Translations under genes and position numbers: made by a program
Origin: Bacteriovorax sp. BAL6_X
GTDB taxonomy: Bacteria > Bdellovibrionota > Bacteriovoracia > Bacteriovoracales > Bacteriovoracaceae
Direction of reading: 5' to 3'
NCBI RefSeq assembly: GCF_000443995.1
Contig: NZ_AUMC01000008.1
Span: 186,001 to 250,000 of the forward strand
DNA length: 64,000 nt
The notes under the pieces: generated by a model
The model's database searches: none
Seen by the model: the letters and a program-made list of their open reading frames with translations, nothing else
Told to the model about the DNA's origin: nothing
Part shown: in pieces, positions 8,141-17,094 of the stretch
How positions within the stretch are numbered: the first letter of the stretch is position 1
Layout: the number at the start of each line of letters is the position of its first letter

Positions 8141-8593
8141 ATGTTAAAACTTGAAAAGAATTTTCAGAACTTAACACTTAATTCATTTCCATTAAAGCTA
8201 GCGCTAGTATGTATTCTTTTACTTATTGTTGGACTTGGAAGCTTTATGACCTTCAATAATAAACTTAGTCAAAAAGATCTTTTGCTCTTTCTCTTTACAC
8301 CTACAGTTGTTCTATCCCTTCTTAAGCATCGTCATCTTGAGATGAGTAAACCCAGAAACACAGTAAGACTTGTTGCTCGCTCACTCTTAAGAAAACAAAT
8401 TACTCAATTCGGACTTGATGAAATCGAAAGAGTCGAACTCTTAAAGACAAAGGGTGCGACAGCATCAAATCACGCCATTCAAATACTCTTAAAAAGCAAC
8501 AAATATATTCTTATTACTAGTAGTGATATCATTGGAACAAATAAGAAATTAAAAAACTATCACGAAGAAATTAATCAGTGGCTATTGGACTAA
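8141..8593 (+). CDS. Hypothetical membrane protein with two transmembrane segments
   Basis: 150 residues. Two hydrophobic stretches (about 17-39 and 48-62) form a hairpin in the inner membrane. The rest (about 70-150) is a cytoplasmic alpha/beta domain with strands TVRLVARSLL, IERVELLKT and AIQILLKSNKYILITSS, a layout resembling bacterial PH (bPH2/YdbT-like) domains; that is only a guess. GGGAG precedes the ATG. It overlaps the convergent lipoprotein gene by four bases at the 3' ends, and no terminator is seen between them. Confidence 0.6.
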   Translation: MLKLEKNFQNLTLNSFPLKLALVCILLLIVGLGSFMTFNNKLSQKDLLLFLFTPTVVLSLLKHRHLEMSKPRNTVRLVARSLLRKQITQFGLDEIERVELLKTKGATASNHAIQILLKSNKYILITSSDIIGTNKKLKNYHEEINQWLLD

Positions 8594-9003
8594 TTACAAT
8601 CTTCTTTTGATTGTGGATTTTTGGCGTCGTAAACTTGTTTAACAAAGTCTACAAGAACAGGCTCACTTGCAACATCATCAAATAACCAGTTACGAGCATA
8701 GTATTGATTTAGCTTAAATGCGGCCAAGCAAGCTTCATGTGATGTCATATACTGCACGACAATCATTTCTACTAATCTAACCTTAAAACGTTTTGGAGAG
8801 CCTATGATACAACCTTCAGGGTAGTCCTTACAGTCTAATTGACGTTCTTCTTCTTTTAGCCCGATACGAACTTCTTCAATTGTATTATCAAACTTATAGG
8901 CCATATCAAACATTTCTAAAGGAGTATAGATATCCTTTTGTGAACATGATGGCATAATAAAGAATGATGAAAGAAAAAGTAAAATGCTAATACGTTTAAA
9001 CAT
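8590..9003 (-). CDS. Hypothetical small lipoprotein
   Basis: 137 residues. The N-terminus MFKRISILLFLSSFFIMPSC is a lipoprotein signal with the lipobox cysteine at residue 20. The mature part has five further cysteines, including two in DCKDYPEGCI, so disulphides are likely. Family not recognised. It has no ribosome binding site; TGATAAAAT (extended -10, hexamer at 9010-9015) ends six bases before the ATG, so the mRNA may be leaderless, with the promoter between this gene and the helicase stop. It overlaps the convergent gene by four bases. Confidence 0.6.
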   Translation of the reverse strand: MFKRISILLFLSSFFIMPSCSQKDIYTPLEMFDMAYKFDNTIEEVRIGLKEEERQLDCKDYPEGCIIGSPKRFKVRLVEMIVVQYMTSHEACLAAFKLNQYYARNWLFDDVASEPVLVDFVKQVYDAKNPQSKEDCN

Positions 9004-9019
9004 ATTAGCATTTTATCAT

Positions 9020-10327
9020 TTAACGGCGTCTGCCGCGAGAATTTTTTGATGTACGAGATGGTGTACGTGAGCTTGTACGTGAAGTAGTTTTCTTTTGAGG
9101 AAGCTTCCCTCTTCTAACAACTTTCTTTGTCGCCTTCTTGGCACCTGATTTCTTGGCCATTGACTTTAGAAAGATTGGATCAATCTTTAGAGTATCCTGA
9201 TTCTTAATGGCCTCATTGATTTGAGTAATTAATTTCTGATCCTTTTTTGTCACAAAGTTGTAAACACTTCCAGCTCTACCGGCACGTCCTACACGGCCAG
9301 AACGGTGAATATAGTAAACAGCTTCAAATGGAAGGTCATAATTAAGTACCCACTGAAGAGTTTTAATATCAATTCCACGAGCGGCCATATCTGTTGTGAT
9401 TAAGATGCCACCTGTTGCTTTAAACTTTTTAAAGTTTTCACTTCTTTCTTTAGCAGAAATATCACCATGAGAAACATAGAGATTTTTCACAAGCTTGGCC
9501 TGCTTCATATAGTTATATACTTCAACGGCCTTCTCTTTTTGATTAACAAAGATAATCCCACTACCCTTTGCTTCCTTCTTAACGAAAACATCTAGCATGG
9601 CATTCTTCTCAGTGTAGTCTAGAGCGATATTGAATGTTTCAATGGTTTGAGAAAGCCCATGTGAGCCAACTAAACTAATCGACTTAAATTGCATTCCTGA
9701 AAAGAAGTCGGCCTTTAGCATATCGAAATCATCGGCCATTGTCGCTGAAACAAGACACGCTTGATAAGAAGAAGTAAGATGGCGACGAATGGCCTTAAGC
9801 TCACGCATGAAGCCCATATCAAGAAGCTGATCTGCTTCATCAATAACAAGAAATTCAAGATCATCTAGTCGAATCTCTTTCTTTTCAAGCATCGACTTAA
9901 TACGTCCAGGACCACCAATAAGGATATCAAATGTTTGCTTTTTAAGAGTGCTTACTTTCTTCCCCTTTTCACCCCCAAGCGCAAGACGAACTCTCATCTT
10001 TGCATGGTGAGAGATCTTCTTACATTCATCAGAAACCTGCATTGCAAGCTCTTTGATTGGAAGTAAGATAATAGCACGAGGTGAACCTGCTTTTTGAGTC
10101 TTTAGATCAGATTCTGTTTCTTTTAACTTTTGAAATAAAGGAAGAAGATAACTTAGGGTCTTTCCGCTACCTGTTTGGGCCTGTACCTGTAGATTGTGGC
10201 CATCTAAAAACTCAGGAATTGCTTCAGACTGCACCTCTGTAGGCTTTGATAGCTTATTTTCTTTTAAGAAACCTGAAAACAGGTCCATATTAATAATTTC
10301 AACAAATTCTTTTGTGTTCTTTGCCAT
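9020..10327 (-). CDS. DEAD-box ATP-dependent RNA helicase
   Basis: 435 residues from the ATG at 10327, chosen because CTCTCCT on the plus strand gives an AGGAGAG ribosome site six bases upstream; the longer frame to 10369 has none. Motifs in order: Q-motif region (PTEVQSEAIP), Walker A AQTGSGKT, GGPGR, DEAD box as DEAD in VIDEADQLLD, SAT, and HRSGRVGRAGRAG. The tail (about residues 370-435) is basic and rich in R-T/S-R repeats ending in RGRRR, as in RhlE-type helicases that bind RNA nonspecifically. Probable roles are ribosome assembly, mRNA turnover or cold adaptation; the exact paralogue cannot be fixed. Confidence 0.9.
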   Translation of the reverse strand: MAKNTKEFVEIINMDLFSGFLKENKLSKPTEVQSEAIPEFLDGHNLQVQAQTGSGKTLSYLLPLFQKLKETESDLKTQKAGSPRAIILLPIKELAMQVSDECKKISHHAKMRVRLALGGEKGKKVSTLKKQTFDILIGGPGRIKSMLEKKEIRLDDLEFLVIDEADQLLDMGFMRELKAIRRHLTSSYQACLVSATMADDFDMLKADFFSGMQFKSISLVGSHGLSQTIETFNIALDYTEKNAMLDVFVKKEAKGSGIIFVNQKEKAVEVYNYMKQAKLVKNLYVSHGDISAKERSENFKKFKATGGILITTDMAARGIDIKTLQWVLNYDLPFEAVYYIHRSGRVGRAGRAGSVYNFVTKKDQKLITQINEAIKNQDTLKIDPIFLKSMAKKSGAKKATKKVVRRGKLPQKKTTSRTSSRTPSRTSKNSRGRRR

Positions 10328-10390
10328 TTTGTACTCTCCTAAATAGACAACTCCGCTCGCGACCAGCATTGGTCTACGCAGAAATAAATG

Positions 10391-10410
10391 GGGGGATCAT
10401 TAGATCCCCC
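10391..10410 (-). terminator. Candidate terminator after the outer-membrane barrel gene
   Basis: GGGGGATC (10391-10398) and GATCCCCC (10403-10410) with a four-base loop. On the minus strand the hairpin follows the barrel gene and is trailed by CATTTATTTC, a weak T-tract. Confidence 0.6.
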
Positions 10411-10435
10411 GATATTTAACACAATGTTTCTTAAA

Positions 10436-11731
10436 TTAGAAGTGTAGTCTGAAGTTTACAGAGTGAATTGTTGAAATTTTCACACCTTGTACTTCTGAAG
10501 TGATTGGTTGCTTAAGAGAATACATGAAATCCATGAATCCTAGCTTAAGTCTTGGAGTTAGAGTTAGGTGTTCAGAGTCTAGCATCCCTCTTACAGTAAC
10601 TGCTAGTCTCTCCTTCCAAACATGGAACATTACATCAGTACCAGCATAAACTCCATCAGCGAAATCATAACCATCTCTCATATGGAATCCTAGGAACGGG
10701 CGAACTCTCATATTTGAAAGATTGAAGCTATAATCAGTATGCATACGGTAACCAATTTCTGGCTCATATAGTGGGAGATAACCTTCATCGTTTTCGATTA
10801 CTGTCGCAAGCGCAATGTCTTGGATCTTAAACATTGTTCTAAAGTTTGATAACCAGTGAAAACCATAAGTGATATCGGCCATCGCATAAAGAGTCATATT
10901 TTGATCAAGGTTTTCAGTATCAATTACATCACCGTCTCCAGCAATAGCATCTTGATCAAGAACACGTCTTACGTCCGCTCTATATAAACCATAAAGAGAA
11001 AAAGAACCAAAGTGTCTTTCATTCTTATAATCAAAATTTAGCCCAGCAGTTACATCAGCTTTCACATAAGCATCAATGATTGGTGCCATTGAACCAGAAC
11101 CAGCAAATGGAAGAACTACACCTGTTCCACCCATAGCGTCTTCTAGAGCAGCTTTTTCACTAGCCGTTAATCCTAAGTCAGTTGCTAAATCATCAGTCGT
11201 ATAGCCAGCGTTACCTAGGATAGTATTTAATACTGATTGAGTAAGCTTACTCTCAAGAGCAGTTTTAAGTTCAGAGTTACCAGGTATCGCAGAGATCAGA
11301 GTATCTTTTTCAATCTCTTCTTCACCAATGCCAATAAGAGAGCCGACATTTACACCTAGCCTTACACTTGGGCTAATTAGGCCTTTGAAAGCATTAAATG
11401 ATGGAAGAGGAACTCCTACTTCTACATTTAACCTAAGATTCTGTTCAGTGTCTGCATAAGCTGACAGAACATCGGCCGCAGCCTGATCTGGATCATCTGA
11501 CTCAGATGCATCAGACACATCACCAACTAATTCCATAAGATCAGTATTAGCATAAACTGACATATCGACTAGAAAGTCATGCCCAGGTTCCCTAAGGAAT
11601 TCTTGAGTTTGAAATTTGTCTTCCATTAAACGAAAACGATCCTGTACATTGTAATCAGCATCGGCCGCAAAAGTCATTTGTCCTGCTAAGAGCGTAGCAA
11701 ACGTCGCTCTTACTAAAAAAAATTTTTTCAT
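10436..11731 (-). CDS. Outer-membrane beta-barrel protein, uncharacterised
   Basis: 431 residues. Signal peptide MKKFFLVRATFATLLAGQMTFAA. The mature chain alternates polar and aromatic residues in many short strands (RFGSF-like and FGFMDFMYSL segments) and ends in phenylalanine (VNFRLHF), the usual C-terminal signal for Bam-dependent barrels. A central stretch (about residues 160-205) is predicted helical and acidic, perhaps a plug or extracellular loop. Family not recognised; it could be a porin-like or surface protein. Ribosome site GGAAGGGG before ATG. It is divergent from the 11875 gene and followed by a hairpin terminator. Confidence 0.65.
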   Translation of the reverse strand: MKKFFLVRATFATLLAGQMTFAADADYNVQDRFRLMEDKFQTQEFLREPGHDFLVDMSVYANTDLMELVGDVSDASESDDPDQAAADVLSAYADTEQNLRLNVEVGVPLPSFNAFKGLISPSVRLGVNVGSLIGIGEEEIEKDTLISAIPGNSELKTALESKLTQSVLNTILGNAGYTTDDLATDLGLTASEKAALEDAMGGTGVVLPFAGSGSMAPIIDAYVKADVTAGLNFDYKNERHFGSFSLYGLYRADVRRVLDQDAIAGDGDVIDTENLDQNMTLYAMADITYGFHWLSNFRTMFKIQDIALATVIENDEGYLPLYEPEIGYRMHTDYSFNLSNMRVRPFLGFHMRDGYDFADGVYAGTDVMFHVWKERLAVTVRGMLDSEHLTLTPRLKLGFMDFMYSLKQPITSEVQGVKISTIHSVNFRLHF

Positions 11732-11874
11732 TTATTTGTCCCCTTCCGTGGTTAAATCTCCTTAATTGTCTTAACCAATATTAACACAAAATGAATTCTA
11801 AAAATTAGTAGGAAAATTTATATAATCCCTTTAAAATAGTAAGGAAATTAATTGAAAATTAACAAAGGTTGACT

Positions 11875-14025
11875 ATGCAGGTTGGTTTTATCCACAGCAC
11901 TTCTAATGAAAATCAAGAAATTCTTATCTCTGTCAAAGAGTTCTTTTTTAAAGAAGAAAATAATGAATTAATTATTTCAGAAAACGGTGGAAGCATCAAG
12001 GTTCAAGTTGATGATGACTGCTTAGTCCTAAAGTTAATTCAAAAAATTCAAGATGCTAAATTACAAGAGACTCCACTTCAAGAAGGTTCAACTTACTTCA
12101 TGGAAGTTGGTGAAAGACTTAGCTATAAAAATAGTGAGTTCAAATTAAAAACTCTCTCTCATGCACAACAACCTGACGAGTTTGAAGTTGCTTGTGAAAA
12201 TGATGAACTTAATTTAGATCTTGATGAAGATCTTGATGAAGATCAGAGCTTCCATCACCAAGAAAACCAAGAATCACTCGAAGAAATTAAGCTTGCCACT
12301 CAAGATGACTCATCTTTATTTGAAACAACAAGTAGTGATATGCTCGCCAAAGATGAGTCTGATGACGACACTGATAATGGAGATGAGGATATCTCTTTTA
12401 TTATTGATACAGATGACAATGGCCCAATTCAGGCCCCAATGAAAGATAACACTGACTCTCTTAGCATTACTCAAGTTCTTAACGTCGCTCGCCTACAAAA
12501 TGCAGAAACAGAACAAGACAAAAAGACAAAGAAGAACAAGAAGAAATCAAATAAAAATACAAAAAAGAAGAAATCCTCTAAGTCAAAAGATGCATCTCAT
12601 CTAAAATTAGGAACGGCCCGAGATTATGAAGGTGCAAAAATAAGAAAAGCACAGCAAAAGAAAAAGAAAACTAAACGAGATGAAAATAAATTAGTTGGTC
12701 CTTTTACTCGCTTTATGAGTGCATTATCACTAGTCTTTGCAGCCACGATTATTTCAACGCAAGTTGAAGTCGATGTCATCAACTCCTTAAGTGTTAAACT
12801 GGCCGACTTAACCAATACAGAACTTGCTAAATATGTAGATTTCTTAGTTAGTCAAGATATTGCAAAGATCTTTATCGTGCTGTTTGGAATCTTATTTATT
12901 TCTAATTTATTATTTAGCGTGTCGCCAACTCTATTTATTAGTGGTGCAACAACGTCTGGCTCATTTCTATCAAAGAGGGCAAAGGCCGTACTTAGAACTC
13001 CCCTCGATTTAATTGCACATCTTATTCCAATTTTTGAACTCCCCGTAGTATTTGATACTCCTTCATTAAAAGAGTTGATCACTCGAGGACGTATTACTTA
13101 TCGAGTAAAAGGCTTTAAATTTATTTCACTTATTAATTTGGCCATTTTTATTCTCTTAGTAATTGGTTACCCAATTATCCAAGAAGGCTTTTCCAATACC
13201 AAAGCTCCATCGCAAATTAATGTCCCTAAAGAGTTAGGGAAAAGGCCTTTAAAGATTAAAGAACTTCTACTCTCAAAGAAATTCTCACAAGAACATATTG
13301 TACTCAGGACCGGTGGCCCAAAGCCTTCTTATTTTATCATTAACAAAGACACGGCAAACACATATCTAGTTAAAATGACAGATTCGATGCCATTTAAAAG
13401 ATTTGAAAATAGCTTTAGCTCAATTCCATTTTTTAAGTATCGCTACCCTTACCTAAGTTCATTTTATAAAGATGAAAAGTCGAGCTTCTTAACAAGAGAA
13501 GATTTTGGAAAGTTATTCTGGGCCGGTGAAATAATTAAGGGTCGATCGACTAAAGACCTTGTCCACGTAGATCTACTTGCTATTGGCCAGTCAAAGAAAG
13601 CATTTTCAGAATTTAAAATGGATTATAAGCAGTATCGAAACTTGAATAGATTCACTTCATTCTATCGAGGAAGTAGTGATGAAATTTATCTCTATATAGC
13701 ACAAGATCAAGTTATGCAATTTTCTAAGATTGGCGGCAATATGAAATCAAGCGAACTTGAAGGCTTCACCTTCCTAGCAAGGCCAAAGGTTAAAATCGAA
13801 TATATTGACAGTGTTGAGAAGGCCTTTCAAGGTACTAATAAATCAATTTTAATGAGCCAACTTGAGGAGATCAACCAACTTGTCTCCCTAAAGGATAACG
13901 GTGAAAATCGCGCCTCATTCGTAAAATTTTCCAAGGATCTGGCCCATTTTTTACAAGGTAGCTCAAATACTGTTGGACAAGAAGCGGCAAAAGAAATATT
14001 AAAGCTAAGTACTTTAAATAATTAA
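11875..14025 (+). CDS. Large inner-membrane protein with acidic and lysine-rich tracts
   Basis: 716 residues from ATG 11875 (AAAGG six bases upstream; the TTG at 11869 is a less likely start). Layout: a small beta-rich N-terminal domain (1-95); an acidic linker (about 105-190, many D/E); a lysine-rich stretch (about 210-270); three hydrophobic helices near 278-297, 328-348 and 413-435; then a soluble C-terminal domain of about 280 residues. The acid-then-basic linker looks intrinsically disordered and could bind nucleic acid or the membrane surface. No known domain is recognised. TATAAT at 11821-11826 may be its -10. tgt follows 47 bases downstream with its own ribosome site. Confidence 0.65.
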   Translation: MQVGFIHSTSNENQEILISVKEFFFKEENNELIISENGGSIKVQVDDDCLVLKLIQKIQDAKLQETPLQEGSTYFMEVGERLSYKNSEFKLKTLSHAQQPDEFEVACENDELNLDLDEDLDEDQSFHHQENQESLEEIKLATQDDSSLFETTSSDMLAKDESDDDTDNGDEDISFIIDTDDNGPIQAPMKDNTDSLSITQVLNVARLQNAETEQDKKTKKNKKKSNKNTKKKKSSKSKDASHLKLGTARDYEGAKIRKAQQKKKKTKRDENKLVGPFTRFMSALSLVFAATIISTQVEVDVINSLSVKLADLTNTELAKYVDFLVSQDIAKIFIVLFGILFISNLLFSVSPTLFISGATTSGSFLSKRAKAVLRTPLDLIAHLIPIFELPVVFDTPSLKELITRGRITYRVKGFKFISLINLAIFILLVIGYPIIQEGFSNTKAPSQINVPKELGKRPLKIKELLLSKKFSQEHIVLRTGGPKPSYFIINKDTANTYLVKMTDSMPFKRFENSFSSIPFFKYRYPYLSSFYKDEKSSFLTREDFGKLFWAGEIIKGRSTKDLVHVDLLAIGQSKKAFSEFKMDYKQYRNLNRFTSFYRGSSDEIYLYIAQDQVMQFSKIGGNMKSSELEGFTFLARPKVKIEYIDSVEKAFQGTNKSILMSQLEEINQLVSLKDNGENRASFVKFSKDLAHFLQGSSNTVGQEAAKEILKLSTLNN

Positions 14026-14072
14026 AGTTAGTAGAAATATTTCAACAGTCGAGTTACGACAAAGGGTGATCT

Positions 14073-15218
14073 ATGCGTATTCAAGATCAAGTCAAAGAAC
14101 ACTTCAAATTCAAAGTTGTCCACGAAGATAAAAACTCAGGAGCAAGAGCAGGTGTTATCACAACTCCTCACGGAGAAATTCCAACACCAGTTTTTATGCC
14201 AGTTGGTACTCACGGTGCAATCAAAGCACTTCCACCAAACTTCCTAAAGGACCTGGACACTAAAATTATTCTTTCAAATACATACCACCTTCATTTATCT
14301 CCAGGCTCAAAGCTGGTTCAAAAAGCAGGTGGGCTTCATAAATTTATGAATTGGGATAGACCAATTCTTACAGACTCTGGTGGATTCCAAGTATTCTCTC
14401 TTCAACGAAAGAGTATCAAAGAAGAAGGTGCAGAGTTTAAAGATCATAAAGGTAAAGCAATTATGCTCTCACCTGAGACATCAATCCAAATTCAACAAGA
14501 GCTTGGATCGGATATCATGATGGCATTTGATGAGTGTATACCATATCCTGCAACTCGTGAGTACACAAAGAACTCAATTGATCGTACTCACCGCTGGTTA
14601 GATCGTTGTATCGACGCTTGGACGAACCCAAAACAGGCCCTATTTGGAATCATCCAAGGTTCAACTTACGATGACTACAGAGATGAGTGTCTTGATGAGC
14701 TTGTTAAGCGCGACCTTCCAGGTTATGCCATAGGTGGTGTATCTGTTGGAGAAGGGCCTGAGCTTATGGAAAAAATCGTTAAGTACACGGGACCTAAAAT
14801 GCCAAAAGATAAACCACGTTACGTAATGGGCGTTGGTAACCCGGAAGACCTTTGCATGATCTGGGAGCATGGAATCGATATGAGTGACTGTATCATTCCT
14901 ACGAAATTTGCTCGCGGTGGAACTTTATTTACAAAACGTGGAAAAATCAGAATTCGTCACAAGAACTATCGTCGTGACTTCTTTCCAATTGAACCAAATT
15001 GTAAGTGTTACTGCTGTGAAAACTTCACTCGTGCATATGTTAAGCACTTATTTGATTCAAATGAGATCCTAGGACAAGTACTAGCAACTATGCACAATAT
15101 TGAATTCTATAAGAATATGGCCGAAGAAGCTCGTGAAGCTATCTTAAAAGATCGCTACAATGAATGGAAAGCGGACTTCCTAAAGAGCTATAATAAAGAT
15201 GACGGTGCAAAAAACTAA
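14073..15218 (+). CDS. tgt: tRNA-guanine transglycosylase
   Basis: 381 residues, normal length. Motifs: PVFMPVGTHGAIK near residue 36, LTDSGGFQVFSL near 100 (catalytic aspartate region), GYAIGGVSVGE near 210, and the zinc site CKCYCCENFTRAYVKHLF near 310-330. It exchanges guanine-34 for a 7-deazaguanine (preQ1) in tRNAs with GUN anticodons during queuosine formation, matching queE in this window. Ribosome site AAAGGGTGAT before ATG. It is followed by a terminator shared with the convergent serC gene. Confidence 0.95.
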   Translation: MRIQDQVKEHFKFKVVHEDKNSGARAGVITTPHGEIPTPVFMPVGTHGAIKALPPNFLKDLDTKIILSNTYHLHLSPGSKLVQKAGGLHKFMNWDRPILTDSGGFQVFSLQRKSIKEEGAEFKDHKGKAIMLSPETSIQIQQELGSDIMMAFDECIPYPATREYTKNSIDRTHRWLDRCIDAWTNPKQALFGIIQGSTYDDYRDECLDELVKRDLPGYAIGGVSVGEGPELMEKIVKYTGPKMPKDKPRYVMGVGNPEDLCMIWEHGIDMSDCIIPTKFARGGTLFTKRGKIRIRHKNYRRDFFPIEPNCKCYCCENFTRAYVKHLFDSNEILGQVLATMHNIEFYKNMAEEAREAILKDRYNEWKADFLKSYNKDDGAKN

Positions 15219-15231
15219 ATAAGAGCTATAC

Positions 15232-15256
15232 AAAAGGGACACTGAGTGTCCCTTTT
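15232..15256. terminator. Bidirectional terminator between tgt and serC
   Basis: AAAAGGGACAC (15232-15242), loop TGA, GTGTCCCTTTT (15246-15256), followed by ATATTTAT. The A/T-rich outer arms allow function on both strands. Confidence 0.85.
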
Positions 15257-15260
15257 ATAT

Positions 15261-16385
15261 TTATGCTTGATTAATTGCGTTTGAAATAATTTTTGTAAGC
15301 TTTTGAAGGTCTTCAAATTTTACATTATGAAATAATGAAATTCTAAACTGGTTCTTACCAAGCTTTCTATAAGAGTCGATTCCGTTCACAACACCTTGTG
15401 CTTCTAGTACTTTAATAAGAGCTGCCGCTTCGTACTTGTCATCAACATTGATTGTCGCAACTGAAGTCGAGCGATACTTCTCATCTACAACATACGCTTC
15501 TAAGAAACTTTCTTCCTGTGCCCAACCATAAATCATATCAGCTTTCTTGCGTGCAAGATCAACCGCATTCCTCTGCCCACCTTGTGAGTTCATAAGTTTT
15601 ACTTGTTCATTAAGGAAGAAAAGAGTTGAAATACTTGGAGTGTTATAAGTTTGATTCTTTACTGAGTTATCAATGGCCGTCTGCCAATTCATAATCCCTG
15701 GAATATAGCGATCAGTTCCATTAATTTCTTGTGCTCTCTTAAGGGCCTTTGGAGACATTATAGCAACAAATAACCCTCCCTCAGAAGCAAATACTTTTTG
15801 CGGAGAAAAGAAGTAGCAGTCAATCTTTGAGATATCTAAAGGTATCTGACCCGCACCACTTGTTGCATCAACGGCCACGAGAGTATCATCATTTACAATT
15901 GGAATTGTCGTTGTCTGTACACCAGTTGATGTTTCATTAAGAGTGAAACAGATCATGTCTGCATCGGCATGCACTTCTGAGCCTTGTGGTTCGCAACCTT
16001 GTCCATACTCACTAGCAAATTCTTGGGCCTCAATCCATGGGATTCCATTGTGTGACTTAAACCACTTATTTGAGAACTCTCCACAAGTATAGTGAACACT
16101 TTTATTACGAACAAGGCCGAGTCCAATCATATCAAATAGAAAAGTTGCACCACCGTTGCCCATTACAACTTCATAACCTTCTGGTAAATTATAGAATTGC
16201 GCTAGGCCTTCTTGAATTTCTTTGACAAGATTTTTAACAGCAGGCTTACGGTGAGAAGTTCCCAAAAGTTTTGCTTTTGTCTCAGCAAGTCGCACTGAAA
16301 ATTCAGTTGGTATTAAAGATGGACCTACACCAAATCGTGGATCGCTTGGAATTAATTCACTTGGTACCTTATAATTTTCGAACAT
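15261..16385 (-). CDS. serC: Phosphoserine aminotransferase-like class V aminotransferase
   Basis: 374 residues from the ATG at 16385 (AAGGAT upstream); an in-frame extension to 16484 has no ribosome site. N-terminal PSDPRFGVGPSLIP and GTSHRKPAVKNLVKEI match the actinobacterial-type SerC. The PLP lysine lies in FFSPQKVFASEGG near residue 230, and the PLP-binding aspartate in VAVDATSGAGQ. The enzyme makes phosphoserine from 3-phosphohydroxypyruvate in serine synthesis, and can act in the PLP pathway. No serA or serB lies beside it. Other class V aminotransferases (serine-glyoxylate type) are an alternative, but the N-terminal motifs favour SerC. Confidence 0.8.
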   Translation of the reverse strand: MFENYKVPSELIPSDPRFGVGPSLIPTEFSVRLAETKAKLLGTSHRKPAVKNLVKEIQEGLAQFYNLPEGYEVVMGNGGATFLFDMIGLGLVRNKSVHYTCGEFSNKWFKSHNGIPWIEAQEFASEYGQGCEPQGSEVHADADMICFTLNETSTGVQTTTIPIVNDDTLVAVDATSGAGQIPLDISKIDCYFFSPQKVFASEGGLFVAIMSPKALKRAQEINGTDRYIPGIMNWQTAIDNSVKNQTYNTPSISTLFFLNEQVKLMNSQGGQRNAVDLARKKADMIYGWAQEESFLEAYVVDEKYRSTSVATINVDDKYEAAALIKVLEAQGVVNGIDSYRKLGKNQFRISLFHNVKFEDLQKLTKIISNAINQA

Positions 16386-16456
16386 ATTCAAAATCCTTTT
16401 TAAGCGGTTTAGGGGTATTTTAATGAAAATGCTAGTATTTGAAAACAAATAAGAAG

Positions 16457-16485
16457 TTGTCAAAGCTTGAAAACTTCTTAACAAT
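16457..16485 (+). promoter_or_regulatory. Candidate promoter for a leaderless mRNA (16492 gene)
   Basis: TTGTCA (16457-16462), 17 bases, AACAAT (16480-16485), then six bases to ATG. There is no Shine-Dalgarno before the gene. Confidence 0.45.
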
Positions 16486-16491
16486 TATGAC

Positions 16492-17094
16492 ATGAAAATA
16501 TCTCAAACCCTACTTCTATGCATTATAAGCATTCTTCCACTTTCTATATTAGCTAAAGATCATAGTATACCTGGCGAATTCTCACTTGGGATTGGAAACT
16601 TAACGAAGTATGTCGGAAAGATTCAATCCGATATAGATGGTGGCAGAAATTATTTCGCATTTAATCCTTTTATTAGAGCAAATTTTCGTACAGATATTCC
16701 GTGGCAAAAAGCACTTAATATTGAAGCAGGCCTAACAATCCCTAAATCAAGTGAAGATAGTGCTGTTACCGTAACCAACTTTTGGATTCAGGCCCTAATT
16801 GAGCATACATTTAACCAACACTTTAGAATACATGCAGGCCTTGGTATTTTCTTTACATATACGGCCATGGATGGTGAGATTCAAACCTTAGGAAATGGAA
16901 TGTCGACGCAACAATTCTATACACCAGAAGATTACCAAACAGCTATTAACAATATTGTCATAGTAGGCGGAGACTACCTTTTTAATAAGTCATACTATTT
17001 AAATGGACAATTAAGTGTCTTCAATATTGAAGATGGACAAGAGCGAGCATTTAGCTATGCTTTATCGATAAACTATACATTTGGAAATAAATAA
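16492..17094 (+). CDS. Small outer-membrane beta-barrel protein
   Basis: 200 residues. Signal peptide MKISQTLLLCIISILPLSILA. The rest alternates in barrel-type strands (GEFSLGIGNL, FRIHAGLGIFFTYTA, YLNGQLSVFNI, FSYALSINYTFG), consistent with an eight-stranded barrel. Family not recognised. The -10-like element six bases before ATG and the lack of a ribosome site suggest a leaderless mRNA. Its stop codon shares one base with the start of the matrixin gene, so the two are translationally coupled and may act together, for example in secretion or anchoring of the protease. Confidence 0.65.
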   Translation: MKISQTLLLCIISILPLSILAKDHSIPGEFSLGIGNLTKYVGKIQSDIDGGRNYFAFNPFIRANFRTDIPWQKALNIEAGLTIPKSSEDSAVTVTNFWIQALIEHTFNQHFRIHAGLGIFFTYTAMDGEIQTLGNGMSTQQFYTPEDYQTAINNIVIVGGDYLFNKSYYLNGQLSVFNIEDGQERAFSYALSINYTFGNK

